Assembly: GCA_023853785.1 (NCBI GenBank)
Contig: JAJIRX010000233.1
Span: 1-64,000, forward strand
Origin: Psilocybe azurescens
Taxonomy: Eukaryota; Basidiomycota; Agaricomycetes; Agaricales; Agrocybaceae
Direction of reading: 5' to 3'
DNA: 64,000 bases
Shown here: positions 1-11,255 of the stretch, in pieces
How the letters are laid out: each line of letters begins with the position of its first letter
Position numbering within the stretch: the stretch's first letter is position 1
Notes under the pieces: generated by a model
Told to the model about the DNA's origin: nothing
Databases searched by the model: none
Seen by the model: the letters and a program-made list of their open reading frames with translations, nothing else
Position numbers and translations under genes: made by a program

Positions 1-288
1 GGAAATAGGTAAATCAGGTACGCTCTGAGGATACCACGACTAACTTATTATCATCTCATGCAACCGCGCAGCCCCACAACACTGTAGGAAACAGGAGCCC
101 ACTGTTTCACGTGATCCTCAGGATGCAGCAGGATGGGTCTCCTACCCTTACTCAGGCCCCCACGTACACCCCCTCTACAGACGCTTCAAGGGAAGACCTC
201 ATCTCATGACTGATGGTATTTTTAAATTATTATTTATTGTTATTGTTATATTATATTTACATACAATTAAATTTAATTAGATGTTATT
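1..288. other. Left edge, no clear gene
   Basis: A plus-strand frame is open to about position 208 and could be the tail of a gene beginning outside the window. The rest is AT-rich, with no recognisable motif. Confidence 0.3.
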
Positions 289-1498
289 ATGCAAAGTGCA
301 AACAACAGTCCTGAGACCCCAATCAAGACTCAAGGGGCTTCACGTGAGAAAGGTGGGATCTTATGGGACGTGCACAAGGCAATACATTCAACATTGCTGG
401 ATGCAAGGATGTATGGAATGACATGGATACACATCCTGACATACCAGTCATTGGGGGCAAAGATCTTTTTCTATGTATCCGCCAAGAACTCAGCCGATCG
501 ACATTGTTACTACCAAGGCTACAAATGTTGTTACTGTGCCAACATTGACAAAATTACTGGTGTATCATCATTGGTTAAAAAGGTCACCGAGCTTTTGTCT
601 CCTACAACAAGTGAAACTCTGATTGCAAATAAAATCCTCTTACGTTTATTTAGTTCCCAAGTACCATTACTTTCTTGGATGACGAGATTGGTCTGCCCGT
701 TGTTAAGGTTAAGTGAACTCGATGATGCCTTTACTTGGCAAAAGGATGACAACGATAACCATGTTACCCATGTTTTGCGGTAAGTTCAAGCTAATAATAA
801 TAATAGATATAGTTCTGACTCATTATTGCGATATTAAGACAAGCTTTGAAGACAGTGACCTCTATCTGACTCCTGTCTTGCCATCTTTATCCACTCTTAA
901 GTCTGGTCATCGTTCTGTGTCAACTAGTTCTCACGATACTCAGTCTAGTGTATCTGTTCCTGTTGCTTCCGACTTCACGCGAACTCTAGTGAAGATGCGA
1001 CTTGCAGAGCTTTTGAAAGTTGAACCAGGTTTGATGGTTCGCATCAAAAGCCTGGTCTCCCGGTATAGCCTATGCAAAGTATATGGACTATCTTAGAGCT
1101 CTTGCACTTCTTGAAAGCAAAATTGCTAATAGCACTTGGCCAAAAGACCTCACTGCCAAGCACACCCCTATTGTCAGCCTCCCTATTTTGGAAAGTCAAC
1201 ATTCCATAAAGGCTACAAGGCTGCTTTTGAAAAGATTGCAAACTATCCTGAGATGATCAAATGGCTAAAACACAATATTGATACAAAGGACAATAGCGAC
1301 AATGACAATTCTGACGATGATGATGATGAAGTAGATGATGTTAAAGTCTGGGGTGTAAAAAAGGCTCAATATTATTTATCAGATCTTCAAGAGTGGTTGG
1401 AAAATGAAGGTCATTTAGTAGTAGAGGAAGAATCGCAGAAAAAGGGCAAAGGAAAAGCAAAGACTGTCTCAAAGCAAAGTCACAAGAAAACAAAGTAG
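289..1498 (+). pseudogene. Unrecognised gene relic in the KDZ-type element
   Basis: Two plus-strand open stretches (289-783 and about 839-1498) are separated by a possible intron starting GTAAG at about 780 and ending AG near 838. The second stretch changes frame near 1130-1180. After that it encodes a charged C-terminal part: a motif around FGKSTFHKGYKAAFEKIANY, an Asp-rich run (residues SDDDDDEVDD), and a Lys-rich tail ending at TAG 1496-1498. I do not recognise the family. The position just upstream of the CxC5/CxC6 gene suggests a companion or cargo gene of the same element. The first stretch may be unrelated. Frame changes imply decay or base-call errors. Confidence 0.35.
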
Positions 1499-1719
1499 TT
1501 ATTTTGTTTATTTATTTATTTATTTTTTGTACTCAAACTGACCACTCTGAATAACTCTTGTACTTTTAGTTATGACTCAATCTTCTTACCTATGAATCTT
1601 GTATATGAAACTTATAAACTTGGACTATTCTGTGCCTCATTGTTGATCTGGTTGCTTATTTTTCCACTTTATTGTTTTGGCCAATTTCACTTTATTTTCT
1701 GGATTTTAATGTGGAGCAC

Positions 1720-4091
1720 TTTTATCCCTGGTGCAGTTGCTATTCCACAATCTGCACAATTTCCAGATATAAATTTCAATATTTTCAGTGAATTTATTGG
1801 CCAAACATTTGGTCCAAATATATCACTTGCTACAGTACTCACTCTACTGTTTACATTGACTGAAAATCCAGAATTACTTACTCTTCGGATGCCTCAGCAG
1901 CAAAATCCTGTTTTTCAGATGAAAGAAGAGTTATAGCAACTGGATGGATGAAATCTTTATCTAGAGCAGTGCTACAAAGATTCAAAGATAGTACCAAAAC
2001 TTTGTTCAAGGAAAGAGATTTTCCATCTCAACAAAATCAGCAAGTACTTGAAATATCCAACAAGCTTGATGAGTTTGCAAAGCTATTGGGGTTTACTCCA
2101 TATTCAAAGACAAGAAAGTCTAAACAAAAGCTATTGCCTATTTCTTATGAGTCTATCCAAGCTATCCATGTAATTTGCCCAATTACTGCTGTATGTATGG
2201 ATGTCAATTGTCAAAAGCGAGCTTTACTTCAAACAAGTAAACCACAGGATGTTCCTCTAGTCACATTGATAAAAGACAATACAATCTATGAAGAGACTCC
2301 TGTACTTGCTAGAAAGTGTCCAAAATGTGAAACAAGTTACTATGCAGACCATGAACGCTTTAAAGATGATCAAGAGTGGAAACGATGCTATTTAAATTCA
2401 GCACGTTTTCTTAAAATTGGCCAATCAATATGGGTGGACCGCAGCTTTTCTAAGGCTGTATTAAATGGAATGTACAATTTTCATGCTTCTGCAGCAGCTT
2501 ATACACAGTTTTATAATGATTGTATTTCTGACCTCAATTCCAATATATCAATGACAAGGTGATTGGTATGGCATGCATTTATTCAGGAATCAATTCGAAC
2601 AGTTGCAAGTGGATCAAATATAAACCTAGAATTGTCTGATGGCCTTGATATTGAAGATGTTACAACTGCAGCCTTTAAAGCTGTTGGAAATGAAGAAATA
2701 CTCAATGCAGGTATGCAACACTCATGTTCAGAATGCACCCAGCTGATACTGTTCCTCTTGCAAATGAGGATCCAGCAGCTGTTGTTGGTATGGATGAACA
2801 TGAACACAACAAAAATGTACAATCAGCATGATAGCTGATACTGTTCCTCTTGCAAATGAGGATCCAGCAGCTGTTGTTGGTATGGATGAACATGAACAGG
2901 TTCCTGTTTTAACAGGTGAAAATGCTATACAATCAGCAAATGATACAGCTGAAGCTCGTCAAGCAATAAGAAACAGAAACAATGAAGCCAATTCAAATGA
3001 TACTTCAAATTATGCACCAATTAAAATGGTTGTTTTAGATGGTATTGTTATGGGACCTACTGTAAGTGAACTTTATAGTGCTCTAATAAGTTGAATAACA
3101 TTAATTTTTGCTTAGCATTGTGCTTATGAAAACTGTATTGCTGATTTGACAAATGCAAGAGGTGGAGTATTTTGTGCAGTCCACCAACATGCTTATGGTG
3201 CTCGCTGCCGAGTATATGGCTGCCAGAATGCAAAAGTAAGAGATACAGAAGCTTGTACCACTCATCAACGTGAATGGAAAAAATACAAGTTAAACCATAG
3301 CCAAGCAGGTTTGGCAGGTGTTCAAAGAATGCTACAAAGACCAAATGAAAATGCACCTTGGCAACCATCTGTTGAAAGAGTTCAGCAACCACATGATGAT
3401 GATGATGATGATGATGATGTTGAAGTTCCACAATTGCATTACTTTAGTCCTGGTCGATTTTATTGTGTAGAAACAATGTGTGCACCATGTGGTGTTGTAA
3501 TTGCATGGACAAAGTTTGACAAATCTGAATCTCCAACAAAAATCTTAAACTGGTTATCAAAAGTGTATCCAACTGAAGCATCTCGACCAGCTTATATTTG
3601 CATTGATAAAGCTTGCAAAGTTCTTCAAACTTGTATTAGCAATGGAAGTTGGGCAATATGGAAAACCAGTCGATTTATTGTGGATTCTTATCATTATATC
3701 AACCATCGAACAACTGATTATTTGTGTTGCAAATATTGTAATCCTGCTCCCTTGAATGGTTCAGCCCCAAATCTTGTCATAGTAGACATTGATAAACGTG
3801 GGCAAATATATTATAAGCGAGCTTATAATACACAAGCATGTGAACAATTAAACTCTTGGCTTGGTGGCTTTGAATCAATTCTTAAACGTATGAAATCTGG
3901 AAACTTTAACTGGTTTTTGCATTCAATGTTGTTTTATCATACCCAACATATTATACAAAAGACAAAAGAAAAAGCAAAAACAACAAGAAAAACTTGACAA
4001 AAAAGAGAGGGAAGAAGAAGAAGAAAATGATGATGATGATGAACAAGAAGAACCCATTAGGCACTGGAATGTAGATGGAAATGATGATTGA
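1720..4091 (+). pseudogene. CxC5/CxC6 cysteine-cluster protein of a KDZ-type transposon (broken)
   Basis: The N-terminal helical part (about 1740-1910) leads into a CxC5-like domain (about 1916-2740), with cysteine pairs around ARKCPKCETSYY and a terminal HSCSECTQ. A CxC6-like domain follows (about 3045-3290), with CAVHQHAYGARCRVYGC and ACTTHQREW. A C-terminal region with paired cysteines (about 3430-3960) ends in an Asp/Glu tail closing at TGA 4089-4091. A 54-bp GT-AG intron lies at 3062-3115. CxC5 and CxC6 clusters are known accompaniments of KDZ transposases in mushroom genomes; their role is not established. Breaks seen: a one-base shift at the T5 run 1911-1915, an in-frame TGA at 2560-2562, a 92-bp-offset duplication at 2741-2898, and a shift near the A5 run 3988-3992. 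No catalytic KDZ domain is visible in the window; it may lie to the left. Confidence 0.7.
2741..2898 (+). repeat. 66-bp direct duplication inside the CxC gene
   Basis: Positions 2741-2806 and 2833-2898 carry the same 66 bases (starting AGCTGATACTGTTCC), offset by 92 bp. The offset is not a multiple of three, so the duplication shifts the frame. It separates the CxC5 and CxC6 coding parts. Confidence 0.9.
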
Positions 4092-4214
4092 TAAGTGAAA
4101 ATATACAGAAGTGTATATTAGTGTACAAATAAAATATTTATATATTATTTGCATTGATTTATACTAACCTTTATTAGGTAAGTCTAATTTATATTTTTGT
4201 ACTAAGCATAATCA

Positions 4215-4798
4215 GCTATAGAGTTTCATTGGAATGGCTGGAATAAAGGTGGAACCTATATAAATAGTAGTTTAATTTAATTTTTAACAAGTTCAACCTT
4301 TTGGAATGAAGGTGGAATAGCTGGAATATAGTTGGATTCCATTCCAACACTCATTTACATATAATTTTATCAAGTCCAACTTTCATGGAATGTACATGGA
4401 ATGACTGGAATATAGTTGGAATCCATTCCAACAGTTCTTTTATATTTAATTTTATCAAGTTCAACTTATGTGGAATAGGGTTGGAATAGTTGGAATCCAA
4501 GTGGAATCTGTATCCAAGGACTAGTGTCAATTTTAATAAAGTTCTACTCTATCTGTAATCCAACTAGAATCCAATTGGATTCCATTTTCTTGTTACTTTA
4601 ATCCATTCCAGTTGAAGTTAACTAATTGGAATCAACCTGGAATCAATATATAACTGAACTGGAATGTAGCTGGAATCCATGTATGTTGGCTGGACTTGAA
4701 CAGGACCGGTTGGATTCCAAATGGAATCCATTGGAATCCATCTACATTCTGGAACGAAGATGGATTCCACCTGGAATCAATGGGGACAGTAAAGTACT
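4215..4798 (+). repeat. Subterminal TGGAATCCA field and right terminus of the KDZ-type element
   Basis: About 570 bp densely filled with variants of TTGGAATCCAA and TGGAATGG in both orientations, between the CxC gene and the terminal motif GGGGACAGTAAAGTACT (4782-4798). Read outward-in, the end is AGTACTTTACTGTCCCC, which matches the ends of the 7163-10244 insertion. Directly beyond it the Ty3 integrase frame begins, so this marks the right boundary of the insertion. The left end is not visible. Dense short repeats inside the terminus resemble transposase-binding arrays; that role is inferred. Confidence 0.75.
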
Positions 4799-5948
4799 GC
4801 ATGAGTAGAGTGGCGGAAAATGTCGTGGATTTTCCATATCTTGGGTATTTTGAGTCTGTAATGTGAGAGGTCCCAAGACTTCTGTGATCGTGAATGGGCC
4901 TTCTTGTTTCGGTTTCATCTTTGAATGGTACCTAGTGGAGATGTTGCAGGAGTCTAGCCAAACTTTTGTTCCTTTCTCGAACGGTTTGAAGTTCAATTTT
5001 CATCGTTCGGCTATCCTTTGTCTTGTAAGTTCGTGGGCGGCTAACGCTTCTTCTCGATCTTTTAGGAGATGTTTGACCTTTTCCTCCACCGATGGGGCTT
5101 TGGTGTTCTCGAATGCAAGTGGAATGGCCAACGGAGATGAACCTAGAGTGAGTTAAAACAGGGTTTTGGCCCTTTCAGAGTGTTTCCTGTTGTTGTGAGT
5201 GAATTCCAGTGTTCCAATTGACTTGTTCCAGTTGGTTGGGTGTGACAAACAGTAGATGGATAGGTAGGCTTCTATTTCTTGGTTGAATTGTTCGGTGGTT
5301 CCATCTCCTATTGGATGATAAGCCATGGTTAATTTGGACTTGATTCCCAAGAGTTTCATGAGTTCTCGGAAGACTTTTGCGGTGAATAGGAATCTCGGTC
5401 AGAGATGATGCTATCTGGGAGTCTGAATCATTTGAAGAGGTTGTCGAGTAAGAGTTGAGCTGCTCCTTCTGCGTCAAGTGCCTCTCCTGGTTTCCCCCTT
5501 TTCTGGCAAGGTATTAAAATCACCCCTTAGTAAGCCCATGGTCTACCACGACCATGATCACATCCACAATCTGTCCCGCACTGTTCTTGACTGGTGGTAA
5601 GTTGGTTAGAAAGTCCATTGAACAGTTTGCAAATGGTCGCGTAGAGGTCGGCCCAGCAATTGGCATGAAAGACGGGTGAGAGGGGTTTCTGTTAATTTTG
5701 AATTGTTGACAGATTCCGCAACCCTTGACATATTGTTTTACGAAGGATCGTAGCCCTGGCCACCAGTAATGTGCTTTTACTGTGTTGTACGTTTCAAGTT
5801 CTCCGGGGTGTCCTGCCGATGGTAGATCGTGAAGGGATTTTACCACTTGTTGTCGTAGGTTTTGGTTCTTTGGTATATATGTTTGGTCTTTATAAAAGAT
5901 GATGTTTTTCCCGTTGAATTCTTCTGTTCTCCAGTCATCGAGGTCGGT
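4799..5948 (-). pseudogene. Ty3/gypsy integrase (broken)
   Basis: Integrase joins retroelement cDNA to host DNA. The zinc-binding HHCC region is visible at about 5700-5846, with two histidines (HDLPSAGH) and the pair CGICQ. The catalytic core follows, with the first Asp in CSMDFLTNLPP and the Glu segment in GDGTTEQFNQEIEAYL. A GPF/T-like C-terminal stretch (EGPFTITEVLGPLTLQ) runs up to the insertion point. An in-frame TGA precedes the zinc domain near 5949. The core between about 5480 and 5520 is out of frame, and the frame shifts again near 4830. The usual chromodomain would lie beyond the interruption. Confidence 0.85.
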
Positions 5949-7152
5949 TCATAAATTTGGCAGTCCTCCTTGCAGTAGAGCCTTCAAGATTTCTGCAATA
6001 TCCGTATCGAATTCTTCCGAATCGATGATTTTCTGTTGTAGTTCAGTGTCAAGTAGATTGACAAAAAGTTCCTCTGGTAGTAGAGTCACATCTTCGTTAT
6101 CATGGTCTTCGTCTGGTATAATATCTGGTCTTCTTGATAAGGCATCAGATTGAATCATTTTCGTCCCGGGCATGTGGATTAGTTTCAGATCGAATTTGGA
6201 TAGGAATAAGGACCATCGAGCTTGCTGTCTGTTCAGATTTCTTGGGCTTCTGAAGTAGGTCAGGTTCTTGTGATCGGAGTGAATGATCGTTGTATGTTCG
6301 GATCCTTGAATGTAGTGTCTCCATTCCTGTAATGCTCGTATAATTGCCAGGAGTTCCTGATCGTAAATTTCGTAGTTCCTTTCCGTTGCAGAGAAGGTTT
6401 TCAAATAAATGCGCACAGGTGTCTTTCACTGTTTCCATCGAGTTGAGTCAGAACGGCTCCAGATGCATATTTAGAGGCGTCGCATTCGATTTGAAATGGT
6501 TTGTTTGGGTCTGGCATTGAGAGAACCGGTTCTTCCGTGAATCGTCGTTTTAGTTCATCAAACACTCGTTGAGCTGCGTCCGTCCATTCAAATTTCTTGT
6601 CCTTCTTTAGGAGGTCGTTTAGGGGTTGTGCTACCGTAGAGAACTTCCTGATGAATTTTCGGTAGAAATTTCCAAATCCCAGGAATCCCCTGACTTGCTT
6701 GACTGTGGTGCGAGCAGGCCAGTCTTGGATTCCTTTAAGTTTTGATTGGTCCATGGAGATTCTTCCTTCTTCGATTATCATTCCCAGGTATTCGACTTTT
6801 CGTTGTCTGAAGACACATTTTTCTGGCTTGAGGTACAGGTCATTATCTTTTAGTCTTTGTAGGACAATCCGTTCGTACTTTGCCAAATCTTCTTGATTTT
6901 CGGCAAATATTAAGATGTCGTCCATGTAGATAATCATGAATCCTCCAGAGATTTCGCCTTCAAACAGCAAATCCATCATGGATTGAAAAGTGGCCGGGAA
7001 TTGCATAATCCGAAGAACATAACCGTGGGTTCAAAGAGTCCTTGATTCGTTTTGAAGGCGGCTTTCCGTTGATCTTCCTTTAGAATGCAAACATTGTTGT
7101 ATTCTTGCCTGACGTCTAACTTGGTAAAGAATTTCGCTCCTTTGAGTTTGTC
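5949..7152 (-). pseudogene. Ty3/gypsy reverse transcriptase (C-terminal half) and RNase H
   Basis: It resumes just after the DNA-transposon insertion with LLDKLKGAKFFTKLDVRQ. The reverse-transcriptase active site IIYMDDILIF follows, then the thumb-like segment KVEYLGMIIEEGRISMD. The connection segment is RGFLGFGNFYRKFI, and RNase H follows (FQIECDASKYASGAVL, NYEIYDQELLAIIRAL, GTKMIQSDALSRRPD). The polymerase copies the retroelement RNA; RNase H removes it. Frames change near 7010 and 6410. The first half is at 10245-10910. Confidence 0.9.
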
Positions 7153-7162
7153 CAATAGATCG
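7153..7162. repeat. Target site duplication, left copy
   Basis: CAATAGATCG; identical to 10245-10254 on the other side of the inserted element. The bases on either side differ, so the duplication is at most 10 bp. Confidence 0.85.
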
Positions 7163-7859
7163 AGGTCTTTACACGGCCCCCATTTTTTGGTCGGACTCTG
7201 GTCGGACTCCGTCGGACTTTCTATATTCAGAATGACAATTTTTCTGGTCTAGGACAGCTGAAATTTTCTGGTGAGATTCTGGTGAGATTCCGGTGAATGT
7301 CCAACGGACTGTCCAGGTGGACTGTCCACTGGAATAATGGCAAACCAGCAGTCAAAGTCCAATGGAAATGACCAGACAGGACCAACGGAAGTCCATCAGA
7401 ATCCCACCAGACATGACCAACAGAAGTCCAATGGAAGTCCAATGGAAGTCCAACGGAAGTCCAACGGACAGCAAGCAGAGGGTTGTTCATATTAGTATTA
7501 ATAAAAAAGAAAAATATTAATAGAAAAATAAAACTTAGATCAATTAAAGAGTTATCACACATAGAACACAGTAGAGAGTGTAGAGTCAATAGACTGATAT
7601 ATTTTTCTGAGTGTATATGGTCCTTATCAACAGAATTCTGTATTTTGTTCAGTCCGCAGGGTGAGTGGTCCGATGTGACACATTCAAAGTCACATGACTC
7701 AAACGTAACAACAACGTGTGCGTGACATGTTGATGTCACGTTGGTCTGTTGTTGATTCCGACGCCCACCCTTTTTCCTTCCACCACCACCACCGCCTCAT
7801 CGGTCGGAGCCAGGCGAAAGCCAACCCGACGCGACAGAGGACGAGAATGACCGCGAACG

Positions 7860-9190
7860 GCCACACCGACGAGGACAACTGCGACAGCGACAACGAGGAC
7901 GCAGGACGGCGTGAGAGCGAGGGACGGGCGGCGAGAGTGAGGACGGTGGCGAGAGCGCAGGGACGAGGGCGAGGGCGAGAGCGAGGACAGCGAGGACGAG
8001 AGCGAGGACGAGGGCAAGGACCGCGAGGACGAGGGTGAGGACCGCGAGGACGAGGGTGAGGACCGCGAGGGCGAGGGCGAGACCACGAGGGCGAGGGCGA
8101 GGGCGAGGGCGAGGACCGCGAGGGCGAGGACCGCGAGGGCGAGGACCGCGAGGGCGTAGGACCGCGAGGGGCGAGGGACCGCGAGGGCGAGGACCGCGAG
8201 GGCGAGGGCGAGGGCGAGGACCGCGAGGGCGAGGACCGCGAGGGCGAGACCGCGAGGGCGAGGACCGCGAGGGCGTAGGACCGCGAGGGCGAGGGACCGC
8301 GAGGGCGAGGACCGCGAGGGCGAGGACCGCGAGGGCGAGGACCGCGAGGGCGAGGACCGCGAGGGCGAGACCGCGAGGGCGAGGACCGCGAGGGCGAGGG
8401 TGAGGACCGCGACTGCGACGGCAAGGACGGCCAGGGCAAGGGCGAGGACAAGGAGCACAAGAACGATGGCAAGGACGGCCAGGGCAAGGGCGAGGATGAG
8501 GACCGTGAGAACGAGGGCCGCAACCACGACCGCGAGGATGGCCAGGGCAAGGACGAGGACGCGACTGCGAGGACGCAGGACCGTGACTGCGAGGACGAGG
8601 ACCGTGACTGCGAGTGGACGAGGACCGTGACTGCGAGGACGAGGACCGCGAGGGCGAGGGCGAGGACGAGGACGAGGACCGCGACTGCGAGGACGAGGAC
8701 CGCGACCGCGACGGCAAGGACGGCCAGGGCAAGGGCGAGGACAAGGAGCGCAAGAACGACAGCAAGGACGGCCAGGGCAAGGGCGAGGATGAGGACCGCG
8801 AGAACGAGGGCCGCGACCACGACCGCGAGGACGGCCAGGGCAAGGACGAGGACCGCGACTGCGAGGACGAGGACCGCAACCGCGACGGCAAGGACGAGGA
8901 CCGCAACCGCGACAGCAAGGACGTAGGACCGCAACCGCGATGGCAAGGACGGCCAGGGTGAGAGCAAGGACCGCAAGGACGAGGACTGCGACCGCTGACG
9001 GCAAGGACGGCCAGGGCGAGGGCGAGGACCGCGACCGCAAGGACGGCCAGGGTGAGGGCGAGGACTGCGAGGATGGCCAGGGCGAGGGCAAGAACGAGCA
9101 CCAGCGAGAATAAGGGCCAGCGACCGCGACGGCAAGGACGAGGACGGCGAGAACGAGGACCACGACCGCTGACGGGCGTAGGACGGGCGA
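7860..9190. repeat. GC-rich minisatellite core, 15-bp period
   Basis: The main unit is GAGGGCGAGGACCGC, nearly pure at about 8080-8400 and more varied (GGCAAGGACGGCCAG units) to about 9100. It keeps long frames open on both strands (over 500 codons on the minus strand, composed of Arg/Ser/Pro or Leu/Ala/Val). I regard these as by-products of a repeat lacking stop codons, not genes: several overlapping frames are open at once and none has a domain. Confidence 0.85.
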
Positions 9191-9420
9191 GGGTGAGAAC
9201 GAGGATAACCTGCGACGCCGATGCATACCACGGTGGGTACAGTCGACGACAACACCCGACGGTGACACTGACGCATACAACGACAGGTATGGCCGACCAC
9301 GACGTCGATAACACAGATGACAACACCACCAATGTACCCTCCGCCCCCCTTTTTCTGTTCTTTTTTTTTTTCTTTTTTTGTTTCTTTTTATTATGTTTTT
9401 ATTTTATTTTTACCTGTATA

Positions 9421-9810
9421 TAATCATGTAGTATATAGTTTTTAATATATTATATTACATTGTCACATAAATTTAAGCTAAGATTAAAGTATTCCAGTTG
9501 GAATCCAATTGGATTCCATTCCATGTGAATTTAAAGTTGGACTTAGTGAAATTCACAAAGTCTTATTGAATGAAATAAGCTGGAATGAACTTGGATTCCA
9601 GTTGGAATGGGCTCATTCCATGATTCCCAGCCATTCCACTTGAAACCATTAAATGGAATCAAATTGGAATTGGTCTGGATTCCATTTGGAATGGGTGGGG
9701 GACAGTAAAAGTACTGAGTGAAATTCACAAAGTCAGATAATAATGTAGTATATAGTTTTCAATATATTATATTACATTGTTACATGAATTAAAGATAAGA
9801 TTGAAGTATT
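9421..9810. repeat. Inner terminal module with flanking 73-bp direct repeats
   Basis: Two 73-bp AT-rich copies (9421-9493 and 9738-9810, both with GTAGTATATAGTTTT) flank 244 bp. That segment holds a TGGAATCCA-type field, two copies of a near-palindrome (9540-9562 and 9712-9734), and a terminus-like motif GGGGGACAGTAAAAGTAC (9697-9714). The same AT-rich block occurs once, inverted, at about 28731-28795 beside the same palindrome. This suggests an older end of a related element nested inside the current one. Confidence 0.65.
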
Positions 9811-10244
9811 ATCCTAGTGACCTAGCTTCCTTAATATGGCTCCCAAAGCTTCCAAGAACACTGCTACTGTCCCTAACTCCTCCCAAGTCTGCAATTAAAC
9901 CAGTGACAGTCCACTGGACATCCACTGGACATCCACTGGACAGAGCACTCTTGGATCTGGTCTAATTAAGTGCTGAGAGTCCACTGGAAGTCCACTGGAA
10001 GTCCAACGGAAGTCCAACGGAAGTCCAACGGACTGGACAGTCTGGCCAGTCCACCTGTTTTCTGTCTTGAAGTGACTTGACCGGACTTTGACCGGAATTT
10101 GGCCGGACTCTGACTGGACTGGTACCGAATTTTGTCAAGTCCAACGGAATCCATTGGACGTCCAATGGACTGTCCATTGGAATTGGCTGGGTCCGGTGAA
10201 AGTCCATTGGAGTCCAACGGAAAATGGGGGCACTGTAAAGTACA

Positions 10245-10254
10245 CAATAGATCG
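10245..10254. repeat. Target site duplication, right copy
   Basis: CAATAGATCG; pairs with 7153-7162. Confidence 0.85.
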
Positions 10255-10910
10255 GGATCCGTTGCAAAGGGTAGGCATTCTTTACTGTCCATTCGTTTAG
10301 ATATCGATAGTCTTGACAAGGTCGCAATTTTCCGTCTTTCTTGGCTACAAAGAAAAAGGGCGATGCGATGTCCGATTCTGATTTGACGATATAACCTTTG
10401 TCCAGCATTTCTTTAAGAAATTTGTCCTGTTCGATTTGTTCTTCGGGGTGAGACTGTAGACTTTGCATGGTTTTGGTTTGAATCTGGGTTTCAGTTCGAT
10501 TTTGTGGTCCCAAGGTCTTGAGATGGGAAATCAATCTGCTGCCTTTTTGTCGAAAAGTCCGAGGTAGTCGTGGAGGTCCGGGGAATAAGTTCTTCCAGAG
10601 GTTTAGCGGGTGTCCTGTTTTCGTGTTCCATTGCCAGAGTTTGTGAAGCCATGGTTTTTGCGTTGATCCATGCCTGGTCCATTTCTTCGGAGTCTTTTGC
10701 TTTGATAAAATCTATTACCAAGGCGTTGAAGTCCTCAAGTGGGGTGTCCGTGGTGTCCGTGGTGTCCATGATCAGTTCAGTTTCTTCCAGTTCTTCTTTC
10801 ATGGTGGTAGTGCGGATGGATTTGGAAACTCTCCATTTAACTTTTCCAGTTTCCCAATCAATGTTGGGGTTTCGTTTTTGAAGCCAAGGTGGTCCTAAGA
10901 TAATCTTTTG
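10245..10910 (-). pseudogene. Ty3/gypsy reverse transcriptase, N-terminal half
   Basis: Linker after protease (KIILGPPWLQKRNPNIDWE, just past an in-frame TGA near 10909-10911), then the start of the polymerase: [36 protein letters not shown], and [12 protein letters not shown]. The frame stops matching at the transposon insertion. CGA-to-TGA would explain the TGA between protease and linker. Confidence 0.85.
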
Positions 10911-11252
10911 TCATCCTAGTCCAGAGACAAATAGAATTTCCTTGTTCGTTCTGTTCCCGATGGTAAGATTGAGTTCTACAAAGGTAGAGATTGTTCCTTT
11001 CTTGTTGAGAGTTCCGTCTACATTGTATACCGTGAGGTTTTTCTTCAAAGGTTTTTGTTCGAGTCCTAGTTTCCTAACATAGTTTTGGTCGATGAATTTT
11101 CCACCAGCTCCAGAGTCAATTAGACCCGAGGTTTTGACAATTTGTGGTCTTCCGTTTTTCATGGCAGAGAAAGAAATTGGTAAATGCATAGATTTATTCT
11201 CGAGTGTAGCCATAAATACAGAATAGATGCCTAATCGTGGAGAGACTGACAT
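10911..11252 (-). pseudogene. Ty3/gypsy aspartic protease
   Basis: The retropepsin active site appears as GLIDSGAGGKFID, followed by the hydrophobic strands typical of the fold (KGTISTFVELNLTIGN). It cuts the retroelement polyprotein. It follows the gag zinc knuckle and precedes reverse transcriptase, as expected. It ends at an in-frame TGA that separates it from the rest of pol. Confidence 0.85.
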
Positions 11253-11255
11253 CGA

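Larger units (their letters stand above)
7163..10244 (-). mobile_element. Non-autonomous DNA transposon inserted in the Ty3 reverse transcriptase
   Basis: It is flanked by the 10-bp duplication CAATAGATCG (7153-7162 and 10245-10254). The ends form an imperfect 24-bp inverted repeat (7163-7186 with 10221-10244, 19 of 24 positions equal) sharing CTTTACA then GCCCCCATTTT. Inside each end lies a field of GTCCAACGGA/GTCCACTGGA words (about 7190-7480 and 9900-10225). The centre holds a GC-rich minisatellite. No transposase reading frame is present, so it must depend on enzyme supplied elsewhere. Reading the Ty3 sequence across one copy of the duplication restores the reverse-transcriptase order to within one base. 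Similar termini occur at 4798, 9714, 28249 and 30453. Orientation is set by the shared block also seen at 29.8 and 30.9 kb. Confidence 0.85.

Noticed and set aside
7699..9332. Three overlapping minus-strand frames of 511-533 codons, plus plus-strand RG- and ED-rich frames
   Set aside because: They are by-products of a 15-bp GC-rich repeat without stops; several frames are open at once and none shows a domain.
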